Shown here: positions 1-6,125 of the stretch, one piece after another
Layout of the letters: every line of letters begins with the position of its first letter
Position numbering within the stretch: position 1 is the first letter of the stretch
The notes under the pieces: model-generated
The model's input: only the letters and a program-made list of their open reading frames with translations
Database searches by the model: none
What the model was told of the DNA's origin: nothing
Source: Spirochaetales bacterium
Lineage (GTDB): Bacteria; Spirochaetota; Spirochaetia; Treponematales; Rectinemataceae
NCBI GenBank assembly: GCA_015657395.1
Contig: JADLKI010000010.1
Span: 2,739-16,255, forward strand
Reading direction: 5' to 3'
DNA: 13,517 bases
Translations under genes and position numbers: made by a program

Positions 1-1
1 A

Positions 2-223
2 CCGTGGCTGGAAGACGTGATTATAAAATGGCCTATCGGGATGGATCTGCCGGAGGCGAATGAACTCAAGGAAAAGGCCGGATTTAAAGACAAATATACT
101 ACAGTGACACTACGAAATCCGCTCGGGCCCAAACTGAGCAACCCCTATTTCATCTTTGGAAATGGTACGGGGCTGTTTATCTTCGTGGATACCGTGACCC
201 GAGAAGTACATTCTGGCAGCTGA
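2..223 (+). CDS. 3' end of an unrecognised gene (partial, cut by left window edge)
   Basis: The reading frame is open from base 2 to a TGA at 221-223 with no stop before it, so the first methionine-like codons inside are probably not the start and the gene continues to the left. The visible 73 residues are soluble and mixed, with a DLPEANELKEKAGF helix-like stretch, a TVTLRNPLGP strand-like stretch and an ending GLFIFVDTVTREVHSGS. I do not recognise the family. The ending VDTVTxEV reads like the final strand of a small alpha/beta protein. No function is proposed. Confidence 0.5.
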   Translation, partial: PWLEDVIIKWPIGMDLPEANELKEKAGFKDKYTTVTLRNPLGPKLSNPYFIFGNGTGLFIFVDTVTREVHSGS

Positions 224-263
224 CGGCGGGAATGAAGAAAGCACCAAGACAGCTTTAGACCCA

Positions 264-316
264 ATAGAAGGCTGTGACACGGAAGCCCACATCGGCCAGT
301 ATCTTCAGCCTTCTAT
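264..316. repeat. Perfect 11-bp inverted repeat with 31-nt spacer
   Basis: ATAGAAGGCTG at 264-274 is matched exactly by its reverse complement CAGCCTTCTAT at 306-316. It lies in the gap between the partial gene ending at 223 and the membrane protein starting at 384. There is no T-tract directly after either arm, so it is not a typical intrinsic terminator. It could be a stem in the upstream gene's 3' UTR or a remnant of a small mobile element. Confidence 0.5.
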
Positions 317-383
317 AAGATATAAATGGCAGAACGACCCGCCCGCCGCACGCGCCTCGATCGTTTACTTATTGGAGGAAACT

Positions 384-677
384 ATGAAAAAAGAAATTAC
401 CAATATCGATGGAGAGAGACTCGCAAATGTGATATTTATGTGGCTCTTTATTCCATGGATAATCGCGGTACCCATAATATTCATCCTTTTTCTCTGTGGC
501 GTAAAAATCGAAGAAGTAGAGACGTTTTCTGAATTGCTGGGAAGAATAGGTATAAGCTTCCTCTCGCTCATAGGCGCCTATATCACTGTAAGAATAAATG
601 TGTGGATATACAACAAAATAGCACATAGATATGGCGGCATACGATACGAAACCGAAGACCTGGAATCTGATACATAG
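384..677 (+). CDS. Small two-helix membrane protein, unknown function
   Basis: A 97-residue protein. The ATG at 384 is chosen because a strong ribosome binding site, GGAGGAA at 374-380, sits a few bases before it. Two hydrophobic segments are visible, about residues 15-39 and 52-76, separated by a short acidic stretch (KIEEVETFSE). The C-terminus is charged and hydrophilic, ending EDLESDT. No catalytic motif is seen and I do not recognise a family. It lies between a truncated gene and a toxin-antitoxin pair in an AT-rich block, so it is likely accessory. An antisense frame over the same bases has no good start signal and is treated as a shadow. Confidence 0.55.
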   Translation: MKKEITNIDGERLANVIFMWLFIPWIIAVPIIFILFLCGVKIEEVETFSELLGRIGISFLSLIGAYITVRINVWIYNKIAHRYGGIRYETEDLESDT

Positions 678-728
678 CGAAGTAAACATGCCTTTCTCAG
701 CCACATGCTTCACATAGGAGAGGAAATA

Positions 729-842
729 TTGAAGAAGCAGAAAGTATCTCTGACATTATTAAAACAAGTGGCGGTAAAAGATTCAAATACAGTATTCGTC
801 GCGGCGGACGACCGCGCTGACGTGATATTGGTATTGGTATAA
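729..842 (+). CDS. Possible very short ORF (37 residues, TTG start)
   Basis: A TTG at 729 follows a purine-rich AGGAGAGGAAAT stretch that could serve as a ribosome binding site. The frame stays open to TAA at 840-842. The product would begin MKKQKVSLTLLKQVAV and end with hydrophobic ADVILVLV. There is no recognisable motif. It may be a real micro-protein, a decayed gene end, or chance. The rest of the 678-930 gap holds only the toxin-antitoxin promoter and a short TATTGG duplication at about 825-838. Confidence 0.2.
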   Translation: MKKQKVSLTLLKQVAVKDSNTVFVAADDRADVILVLV

Positions 843-870
843 GGCAATTCATATACTAAAAGGATATTTA

Positions 871-899
871 TGTACATTTTAATGTTGACATATTGTACA
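871..899. promoter_or_regulatory. Two TGTACA operator boxes of the toxin-antitoxin operon
   Basis: The hexamer TGTACA, itself a palindrome, occurs at 871-876 and 894-899, 23 bp apart, on either side of the -35 element. YefM-YoeB operators in enterobacteria are built around TGTACA cores. Their presence here in front of a Phd/YefM family antitoxin supports autorepression by antitoxin or by the toxin-antitoxin complex. Binding is inferred, not shown. Confidence 0.65.
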
Positions 900-913
900 T
901 TATATTGTATCTT
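885..913 (+). promoter_or_regulatory. Sigma70-type promoter for the toxin-antitoxin operon
   Basis: A perfect -35 TTGACA (885-890) is followed after 17 bp by a -10-like TATCTT (908-913). Downstream is a strong ribosome binding site GGAGG (920-924), 6 bp before the antitoxin ATG at 931. The second TGTACA box lies in the spacer, so a bound repressor would block polymerase. Confidence 0.65.
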
Positions 914-930
914 TTCTTCGGAGGTCCCTT

Positions 931-1203
931 ATGATTAAGCAGATGTCTATCTCCGAAACGAGGAAAAGAATTACGTCTCTCGCTGATGACCTTGCCTATG
1001 ATGACACCATCTCTATCACCAATCATGGGAAAGAAGTCTATGCATTACTCAGATGGGATACCTATGAGAGTATTGCCGAAACGCTTGACATCATCTCTGA
1101 TGAGGAGCTCTTCGGTGCGTTGAAAAAAGGCATTTCGCAATTTGAGCACAATGAACTTATCGATTTCGACACATTCAAGAAGAACCTCAATGTACAACGT
1201 TAA
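931..1203 (+). CDS. Phd/YefM family antitoxin
   Basis: A 90-residue antitoxin. The N-terminal half has the Phd/YefM layout: a short helix with SISETRKRITSLADD, then the strand-loop ISITNHGKEVYALLRWDTYESI (about residues 28-48), which in this family forms the dimeric DNA-binding fold. The acidic C-terminal tail (about residues 55-90, DEELFGALKKGI onward) should wrap and neutralise the toxin. The start is fixed by GGAGG 6 bp upstream. The stop overlaps the next gene's start by 14 bp, typical of translational coupling in toxin-antitoxin pairs. It probably binds the TGTACA boxes just upstream and represses its own promoter. The family call is strong; the YefM versus Phd subgroup is not resolved. 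Confidence 0.88.
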   Translation: MIKQMSISETRKRITSLADDLAYDDTISITNHGKEVYALLRWDTYESIAETLDIISDEELFGALKKGISQFEHNELIDFDTFKKNLNVQR

Positions 1204-1531
1204 ACTCACCCTCATCGCTGCGGAGACCATACAAAAGCTCGACTCGAATGCACAAAAGCAGATCATCAACAAAATTGAAGCCTTGAAACAGGAGCCCCTG
1301 CTTTTAGGGAAACCCCTACAAGGCCCTTTGAAAGACTATCGCTCGATTCGTGCGGGAGGACAACGGTATAGAATTATCTACAAAGTCATTGAAGAAGAGA
1401 TCATTGTTATTATTGTGGCGGTAGGGATGCGAAAAAGTGGTGATAAAAAAGATATCTATGAATTGATGAAAAAATACATCAAGACAGGGTTGCTTGAAGA
1501 GAAAGAGACCAAACGGCAGCCCCACAAATAA
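1190..1531 (+). CDS. RelE/ParE superfamily toxin
   Basis: A 113-residue toxin starting at ATG 1190, inside the 3' end of the antitoxin gene. RelE-like features run in order: an N-terminal helix (residues 10-33), the GKPLQGPLKDYRSIRAG strand region (40-56), the core QRYRIIYKV (58-66), a hydrophobic strand IIVIIVAVGMR (71-81), and the RKSGDKKDIY end (81-90). Arg61, Arg81 and Tyr90 are candidate active-site residues, as in RelE-type ribosome-dependent mRNA endonucleases. A ParE-type gyrase poison shares this fold, but the R...DIY ending favours RelE. The C-terminus carries about 20 extra charged residues. An upstream in-frame start at 1142 would place it deep in the antitoxin gene and lacks support. 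No obvious frameshift or missing core residue is seen. Confidence 0.85.
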   Translation: MYNVKLTLIAAETIQKLDSNAQKQIINKIEALKQEPLLLGKPLQGPLKDYRSIRAGGQRYRIIYKVIEEEIIVIIVAVGMRKSGDKKDIYELMKKYIKTGLLEEKETKRQPHK

Positions 1532-1548
1532 TATTAATTACAATTTCC

Positions 1549-1908
1549 CTATTTTGGAATTACGTGCAGCAATTTGCCGTCGATCTTTTCAGTGATTTTT
1601 GAAAAATCCTCTTTAAATCTTTCAAGCTCTGACAATAGACCATTTCTTCCATGGAGTATAAACGTGACATAATGGTTATCAGGAACTTCCAATATGCCTT
1701 CAGCAATTGCTCTGGCTTGTGTGTTACTGTCTCGGAATTCCAGGTGGGATATCTTCAATTCGAGGGAGCCGTCATCGTCTATTTCCTTCACTTCAAGATC
1801 CTGTATCTGATGTAAATAACGTTCTTTTTCATTTCGGTCTTCAACAACTGACAAAAGCTGCTGTATTATAGCATATTCAGTATTTGTCGGTTTCCGATAT
1901 GGTTTCAT
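1549..1908 (-). CDS. Hypothetical protein, possibly DUF6984-like
   Basis: A 119-residue soluble protein, convergent with the toxin gene and 17 bp from its end. It opens MKPYRKPTNTEYAIIQQLL, a short basic stretch followed by a helix. Later come the acidic segment EIDDDGSLEL (about residues 42-51) and an IAEGILEVPDNHYVTFILH strand region (about 68-86). It ends in a charged helix (ELERFKEDFSKITEKIDG). The opening pattern and the D-GSL motif recall the small DUF6984 family; this is from memory and weak. The ribosome binding site is poor (AGGA only 1 bp from the ATG), so the start is uncertain. It lies in the same AT-rich block as the toxin-antitoxin pair. Confidence 0.55.
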   Translation of the reverse strand: MKPYRKPTNTEYAIIQQLLSVVEDRNEKERYLHQIQDLEVKEIDDDGSLELKISHLEFRDSNTQARAIAEGILEVPDNHYVTFILHGRNGLLSELERFKEDFSKITEKIDGKLLHVIPK

Positions 1909-1920
1909 ATCCTATTCCAT

Positions 1921-1960
1921 AAAGGGGTTGCCAAGAAGAATCCTGGGCAACTCCTTTTTT
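1921..1960 (+). terminator. Intrinsic terminator, plus-strand orientation
   Basis: A 12-bp stem (AAAGGGGTTGCC at 1921-1932 with GGCAACTCCTTT at 1946-1957) is followed by a run of T to 1960. In plus-strand RNA the one non-Watson-Crick pair is a G-U wobble. In minus-strand RNA the same position is an A-C mismatch and the T-tract is short, so the structure favours stopping plus-strand transcription. It may still act weakly on the long minus-strand operon that ends at 2020. Confidence 0.7.
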
Positions 1961-2019
1961 ATTATACTACGCTTCAATTTTTAACGAAATCGTCCACACT
2001 CCTCGTGTCGGCAATATTG

Positions 2020-3198
2020 TCACGGCGATGCGGAACGAGTGCGAAGGCCGACGCTCACGAACATGAACATCAGGACGAAGGCCGGGAGGTACGACTGCCA
2101 CGTGGAGCGGAGCATCCCCGCAAGCAGGGGGCCTATGAAAGAGGCCACGACGATGTTCAAATTCGTGATCCCCAAATTGACTCCATAGTGCCCGTCGCCG
2201 TAGCGCTCTTTGATGTAGGTGGAAACGGTGACCGGCCCTCCGCCATAGGCGAGGCCCAGCATAGCGTATGAAGGGAAGAGGATCCACAGGCTGCCGGCAA
2301 AATACGCCGCCACCAGGCCGGCGGTCGCGATGATATAGAGCGTACAGGTCAGGAACATCACGGTGACATGCCCTCTTCTGTCATAGAGGTGGCCGAATAT
2401 CAGCCTCGATATCCCATTGAAGATGGAGATGAAGCCTGCCGAAAGGGCCGCAAGTTCCACTGAAGCGCCGAGATCTGCGGCGTAGGGGGCGGCGTGTCCC
2501 AGTATGAGAAGGCCGGTGCTGCTCATGAGCACTGCCCATATGAAAAACTTTGCGTACGGGCCCTCCCTGATCATGTCGCGCGGTCCGGGGTCCGCGGAAG
2601 AGCCTTCTTCTTCGACCTTCCGGTCCGCAGGCACCACTATGAGGCTGCCTGCGAATGTGACGGCCCCGAAGCCTATGGCGAGGGCACGAAACGCGGTGCG
2701 CCATCCGTAGTGCAGTATGAGCGAGGTTGTCGCGGAGCCGAGCACGAGGCTGCCCAATCCGAAGGCCATGAGCAGTATGCCCGAAGCAAAACCCGTTCGC
2801 TCGGGGAAATGGCTCAGCACGGTGGATATGACGGTGTTGTAGCTTATTCCGACGGCGAAACCACAGAGTATGCCATAGGAGACATAGAGGGGAGGCAGAG
2901 AATTGATGACCGAGGCCCAGATGAATCCCAGTGTGAGGAGGATCGCCGCCAATCTGAGCATGGGCCCCTGGCGGCCGCACGATGCGCCGTATCCCCCCGC
3001 GATCTGCCCGAAAATCGAGACGCTCATGGAGAGCGTAAACACGAGGGATGTCTGCCCTCTGTTCCAGCCGAAGGCACTTTCGAGCGGGGCGACAAAAATC
3101 GACCACGCATAGATAAGGCCGTTGAAGATCATCATCAGGGCGCCGAAGGACAAGATCAATCCTCTGCGTATTCCGCCCTTTTGGGATGCGGTGTCCAT
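2020..3198 (-). CDS. Major facilitator transporter, OFA (oxalate/formate antiporter-like) family
   Basis: A 392-residue polytopic inner-membrane protein with about 12 hydrophobic segments and a hydrophilic central loop at residues 191-215 (rich in E, D, R), the usual 6+6 split of the superfamily. The N-terminal AWSIFVAPLESAFGWNRGQ (31-49) is typical of OFA members. The loop after helix 2 (GGYGASCGRQGPM, 68-80) is a degenerate motif A. It is the last gene of the locus, 13 bp after the isomerase gene, with AGGAA upstream of the ATG, so it is almost surely co-transcribed. The ABC system already provides import, so this carrier may export an acid or other end product of the cleaved side chain, or bring in a related carboxylate. 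The cargo is unknown; only the family call is firm. Confidence 0.8.
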   Translation of the reverse strand: MDTASQKGGIRRGLILSFGALMMIFNGLIYAWSIFVAPLESAFGWNRGQTSLVFTLSMSVSIFGQIAGGYGASCGRQGPMLRLAAILLTLGFIWASVINSLPPLYVSYGILCGFAVGISYNTVISTVLSHFPERTGFASGILLMAFGLGSLVLGSATTSLILHYGWRTAFRALAIGFGAVTFAGSLIVVPADRKVEEEGSSADPGPRDMIREGPYAKFFIWAVLMSSTGLLILGHAAPYAADLGASVELAALSAGFISIFNGISRLIFGHLYDRRGHVTVMFLTCTLYIIATAGLVAAYFAGSLWILFPSYAMLGLAYGGGPVTVSTYIKERYGDGHYGVNLGITNLNIVVASFIGPLLAGMLRSTWQSYLPAFVLMFMFVSVGLRTRSASP

Positions 3199-3211
3199 TC
3201 CGGGTGTGTTC

Positions 3212-4258
3212 CTAGGCCTTTTTCCAGTATCGCGCGACGTCGCAGGGCGGATAGATGCCCTTGTCGGTGACTACGCCGTCGCAGAGCTTGGGTGGGGTGA
3301 TGTCGAAGGCGGGATAGAAGCCCTTCACGCCGGCCATGGCCGTCCTCACGCCCATGGCCGAGAGGACTTCCTCGCCGTCGCGCTCCTCGATGTGCACCGT
3401 ATCGATCGTGGGGTGCTTGGGGTTGGGCGTGCCGGTCACATAATAGGGTACGCCCCAGTAGCTGGCCCCGAGGGCTATCTGAAAGGTCCCCACTTTGTTC
3501 ACGATGTGGCCATCCATACATATGACATCGGCTGCCGAAGTGAACACGTCTACTTTTCTGGCCTTGAGTGTATAAGCTGCCATATTGTCTGTGATCACCG
3601 TCACATCGAAGCCCATGTCCTTCACCACGCTGGCCGTCAGGCGGGCTCCCTGGAAGTATGGCCGCGTCTCGGCACAGATCACGCTGATGGTCTTTCCCCG
3701 CGCCCGGCACTCCTTGAGCATCATGCCTATTATGGTTTCGGCGAAGCACTGGGTCATGACAGTGCCGTCGTCCGGTATCTTGTCCACGAGGTATTTCGCC
3801 GCCAGTGCGGTTTTTGCGTAGCGGGCATTCACGGTGTGCAGCGCTTCGGTGAATACGGCCTCGTCGACCTTTTCCCCCTGCACGATGGCCGCCGCGGCCG
3901 CCTCCAGGCATCCGGAGGTGATATCTATCATCCGCTGCATGGTTGTGGGCCTGGCGTGAGAGAGGACACTGGCTGCCTTTTCCATATGGGCGATGAACGC
4001 TTCCCCTTTTTTGCCCGCGCCCTCTTTCGCCGCCAGAGCCATGCCCATCGCGGCCGCGAGGTAGGGGCCGCCGCTCTGGGTGACCATGTCCCTGATCGCG
4101 TCGGCGACCTCGACGTATGATCTGCAGGTCACATACTCGGTCTTTGCGGGATATACGCGCCTGTCCAATATGCGCACCACTTCACCGTCGTACCAGGCCA
4201 CGTTCTCGTAGCGCAGCATGAACGCGAGGTCCTTATCCGCCCTTTCTGCCATATCCAT
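3212..4258 (-). CDS. mtnA: MtnA-like 5-methylthioribose / 5-deoxyribose-1-phosphate isomerase (divergent)
   Basis: A 348-residue member of the eIF2B/MtnA aldose-1-phosphate isomerase family. It is predicted to convert 5-methylthio- or 5-deoxyribose-1-phosphate to the matching ribulose-1-phosphate in the cytoplasm. The start is ATG 4258, because AGGAG lies 8 bp before it; a longer frame to 4354 would run into the preceding gene. Family marks are present: candidate catalytic Cys171 (TQCFAE), ETRPYFQGARLTA (197-209), TDNMAAYT (223-230), candidate general acid Asp244 (SAADVI), NKVGTF (254-259) and FDITPP (318-323). The phosphate loop RGAPAIG of standard MtnA is replaced, at equal length, by QSGGPYLAAA (61-70), and the usual HCN(T/A)G around the cysteine is also changed. 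This marks a separate subgroup, possibly with shifted substrate choice. Position between the dehydrogenase (16 bp) and transporter genes, in an operon with MtnK, supports the role. Confidence 0.8.
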   Translation of the reverse strand: MDMAERADKDLAFMLRYENVAWYDGEVVRILDRRVYPAKTEYVTCRSYVEVADAIRDMVTQSGGPYLAAAMGMALAAKEGAGKKGEAFIAHMEKAASVLSHARPTTMQRMIDITSGCLEAAAAAIVQGEKVDEAVFTEALHTVNARYAKTALAAKYLVDKIPDDGTVMTQCFAETIIGMMLKECRARGKTISVICAETRPYFQGARLTASVVKDMGFDVTVITDNMAAYTLKARKVDVFTSAADVICMDGHIVNKVGTFQIALGASYWGVPYYVTGTPNPKHPTIDTVHIEERDGEEVLSAMGVRTAMAGVKGFYPAFDITPPKLCDGVVTDKGIYPPCDVARYWKKA

Positions 4259-4274
4259 CTCTCTGTCTCCTCTT

Positions 4275-5429
4275 TTAATACACGCTCTGGAGCACGCCCA
4301 CGATCTCGTCCGCCGTGGGCTGCACCGGATTGTTGAGCAGCGACATGTCCGCAAGAGCTTTCTGCGCGATAAGGTCGAAATCCTCCCTGCGGACTCCGAG
4401 CGAACCGAGCGGCACGAGAGTGCCGATGTCGGACGACAGGTTCCTGAACTCCTCTATCGCGACATCGGCCATTATGGAGTCACTCTTCCCTTCGCAGTCG
4501 AGAGGACGCAGGAAACGGCCCAGCTCGGCGAGCTTCGCCTCCGCCCCCCGTTTGTTGAATTCCATGACGGGAGGGAGGAGAATGGCATTGCACAGCCCGT
4601 GCGGCAGATCGTACAGGGCTCCGAGCTGGTGCGACACGGCGTGAACCATGCCGATGCCGCCGTTCCCGAATGCGAGCCCCGCAAGATATTCCGCCACTGC
4701 CATGCCTTCTCTCGCCCGCTCACTCGACGGAGTCCGCACGGCTTCGCGCAGCCAGTCGAACACACAGCGTATAGCGGCCAGCGAAAGCTGGGACGTGAGC
4801 AGAAATCCGTTTTTCGAGATATAGCACTCCACGGCATGGACAAGGGCATCCATGCCTGTCGCCGCGGTGAGCCCGCGGGGCAGCGACATCATGAGGGAGT
4901 GGTCGTTGACGGCTATGGCCACCAGCGCGTTCCTGTCTCTGATGCCTGTCTTGGTCCTTTTCTCCTCGTCCGAAATCACATAGGCGCGAGTGCACTCGCT
5001 CCCTGTCCCCGCGGTCGTATTCACCGCCACGATGTCGAGCGCCTTCTTTTTACTTTTGTCGACGCCCCTGTAATCCTCCACCTCGCCCCCATTGGTGGCC
5101 AGTATCCCTATCGCCTTGCCGCAGTCGTGGGAAGAACCTCCTCCGACGGTCACGATAAAATCACAGCCCTCGGCGCGGAGAAGCGTAAGCCCCGCTTTCA
5201 CATTGGCGACGGTCGGATTCGGCTTCACGTCCGCGAAAACGGCATGGCCTATCCCTGTATTGTCCAGCACTTCGATGACTTTAGCGGCTATGCCGAGTTC
5301 GACGATCGCCCTGTCCGTAACGATGAGTGCCTTTTTATAGCCCCTGATTCTGAGCTCATCGCCCAGCCCGCCAAGGCATCCATACCCGAACATGCTGCAT
5401 ACCGGCCCGAAATATTTGTATGTCGTCAT
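4275..5429 (-). CDS. Iron-containing alcohol dehydrogenase (aldehyde reductase of the shunt)
   Basis: A 384-residue group III (Fe-dependent) alcohol dehydrogenase, about the family's usual length. The NAD(P)-binding half contains GGGSSHDCGKAIG (96-108) and TTAGTGSE (138-145). The C-terminal helical half has the four metal ligands in family spacing: Asp194 and His198 (GMDALVHAVE), His263 (GMVHAVSHQ) and His277 (LPHGLCNA). FucO of E. coli, which reduces lactaldehyde formed by fuculose-1-phosphate aldolase, is a functional parallel. Here, directly after a class II aldolase, the likely reaction is reduction of methylthioacetaldehyde or acetaldehyde to 2-(methylthio)ethanol or ethanol, removing a toxic aldehyde and re-oxidising NADH. 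It lies 18 bp after the aldolase gene and 16 bp before the isomerase gene. The substrate is inferred from context. Confidence 0.88.
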   Translation of the reverse strand: MTTYKYFGPVCSMFGYGCLGGLGDELRIRGYKKALIVTDRAIVELGIAAKVIEVLDNTGIGHAVFADVKPNPTVANVKAGLTLLRAEGCDFIVTVGGGSSHDCGKAIGILATNGGEVEDYRGVDKSKKKALDIVAVNTTAGTGSECTRAYVISDEEKRTKTGIRDRNALVAIAVNDHSLMMSLPRGLTAATGMDALVHAVECYISKNGFLLTSQLSLAAIRCVFDWLREAVRTPSSERAREGMAVAEYLAGLAFGNGGIGMVHAVSHQLGALYDLPHGLCNAILLPPVMEFNKRGAEAKLAELGRFLRPLDCEGKSDSIMADVAIEEFRNLSSDIGTLVPLGSLGVRREDFDLIAQKALADMSLLNNPVQPTADEIVGVLQSVY

Positions 5430-5447
5430 TTCAGTCTTTATTCCTTT

Positions 5448-6089
5448 TTATTCTGAGATTCCGAGCCTGGCCCGCATTTTCCGGGCAGCCTCTTCGGGGA
5501 CCAGGCGAACGCTGCCTGCCTGGAGCGCGAGCGAATAGATTTTGGCCGCATCTTCGACGTAGACCGCCCGGATATGGGCCTGCTCTATCGTGGAGCCTAT
5601 GGTCAGAACGCCGTGATTGCTGAGAAGACAGGAGTTGCGGTTTTTCAGGACATTGAGGGCGCTGAGCCCCAGTTCGAGGGAGCCGGGAAGCTCGAAATCG
5701 GCGACGGGGATATCTCCGCCGAGAAAGCCGAGCATCTCGATGAGAATGAGGGGCACGGGAGTTCCAACCACCGCAAAGCTGGTGGCGTAGGGCGAATGCG
5801 TGTGCACCACGGCTCCTATATCCTTCCGCTGCCGCAATATCGCGGTGTGCATCCGCCACTCCGACGAAGGCCGGTGCGCCCCTTCGAGCACAGTGCCATC
5901 CATCTTTATTATCATGATGTCATCTTCGGACATCGTCTCGTACCGAATGCTGCTCGGCGTTATCGCCACCACCTCCCGCTGGGGATCACACATGCTCAGA
6001 TTGCCGCTTGTGCCTGCGAAAAGCCCCTCGTCGTAGGACACCAACGTTGTCTCAAGCACTTTCTTTTTCATTTCACGGATTATGTCCAT
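5448..6089 (-). CDS. ald2: Class II aldolase: 5-methylthio-/5-deoxy-ribulose-1-phosphate aldolase
   Basis: A 213-residue zinc aldolase of the fuculose/rhamnulose-phosphate aldolase family. The ATG at 6089 is preferred because GAGG sits 6 bp upstream; an earlier TTG at 6122 has no comparable signal. Motifs in order are GTSGNLS (26-32), PSS (45-47), Glu77 (RPSSEW), His96 and His98 (VVHTHSPYA), and His159 (LLSNHG). These match the catalytic Glu and three zinc ligands of fuculose-1-phosphate aldolase with a constant +4 offset. Predicted reaction: cleavage of the ribulose-1-phosphate to dihydroxyacetone phosphate plus methylthioacetaldehyde or acetaldehyde. MtnB, the dehydratase of classical methionine salvage, has the same fold. 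The adjacent alcohol dehydrogenase and the absence of MtnC/D/W/X genes favour aldolase. Fuculose or ribulose phosphate as substrate is the main alternative, but MtnK and MtnA-like neighbours argue against it. Confidence 0.82.
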   Translation of the reverse strand: MDIIREMKKKVLETTLVSYDEGLFAGTSGNLSMCDPQREVVAITPSSIRYETMSEDDIMIIKMDGTVLEGAHRPSSEWRMHTAILRQRKDIGAVVHTHSPYATSFAVVGTPVPLILIEMLGFLGGDIPVADFELPGSLELGLSALNVLKNRNSCLLSNHGVLTIGSTIEQAHIRAVYVEDAAKIYSLALQAGSVRLVPEEAARKMRARLGISE

Positions 6090-6095
6090 ATATAG

Positions 6096-6104
6096 CCTCT
6101 CTCT
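6096..6104 (-). promoter_or_regulatory. Ribosome binding site deciding the aldolase start
   Basis: On the minus strand AGAGAGAGG ends 6 bases before the ATG at 6089. It supports that start over the TTG at 6122, which would begin 3 bp after the kinase stop and lacks a purine-rich element. Confidence 0.6.
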
Positions 6105-6125
6105 TGATGCTACTCTCGGCAACGC

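Noticed and set aside
369..713. Minus-strand 114-codon frame over the small membrane protein gene
   Set aside because: No ribosome binding site, and the plus-strand gene has a strong GGAGGAA and a sensible two-helix protein.
224..930. Integron cassette array (small genes with inverted repeats between them)
   Set aside because: I looked for the attC core sites (RYYYAAC and GTTRRRY) around the gene junctions and found no matching pair, so the inverted repeat at 264-316 does not qualify.
1961..1966. TATAAT as a promoter for the 119-residue minus-strand gene
   Set aside because: The -10 match is perfect, but no -35 element is seen at 15-18 bp and there is no extended -10, so I do not list it as a promoter.
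3122..4120. Long plus-strand open frame opposite the isomerase gene
   Set aside because: It is one of several long antisense frames produced by GC-rich coding DNA. Its translation is low-complexity (rich in His, Gly, Arg) with no family motif, whereas the minus strand has clear catalytic motifs.
4259..4354. Longer N-terminus for the isomerase, starting at 4354
   Set aside because: It would overlap the dehydrogenase coding end, adds a Cys/Arg-rich stretch unlike the family, and ATG 4258 has AGGAG at 8 bp.
4218..5456. 412-codon plus-strand frame opposite the alcohol dehydrogenase
   Set aside because: The minus-strand product has all four metal ligands with family spacing; the plus-strand one resembles no protein and lacks a ribosome binding site.
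5448..6122. MtnB (methylthioribulose-1-phosphate dehydratase) for the class II aldolase-fold gene
   Set aside because: The fold cannot exclude it, but no later methionine salvage genes follow and an aldehyde-reducing dehydrogenase does, so aldolase is preferred.
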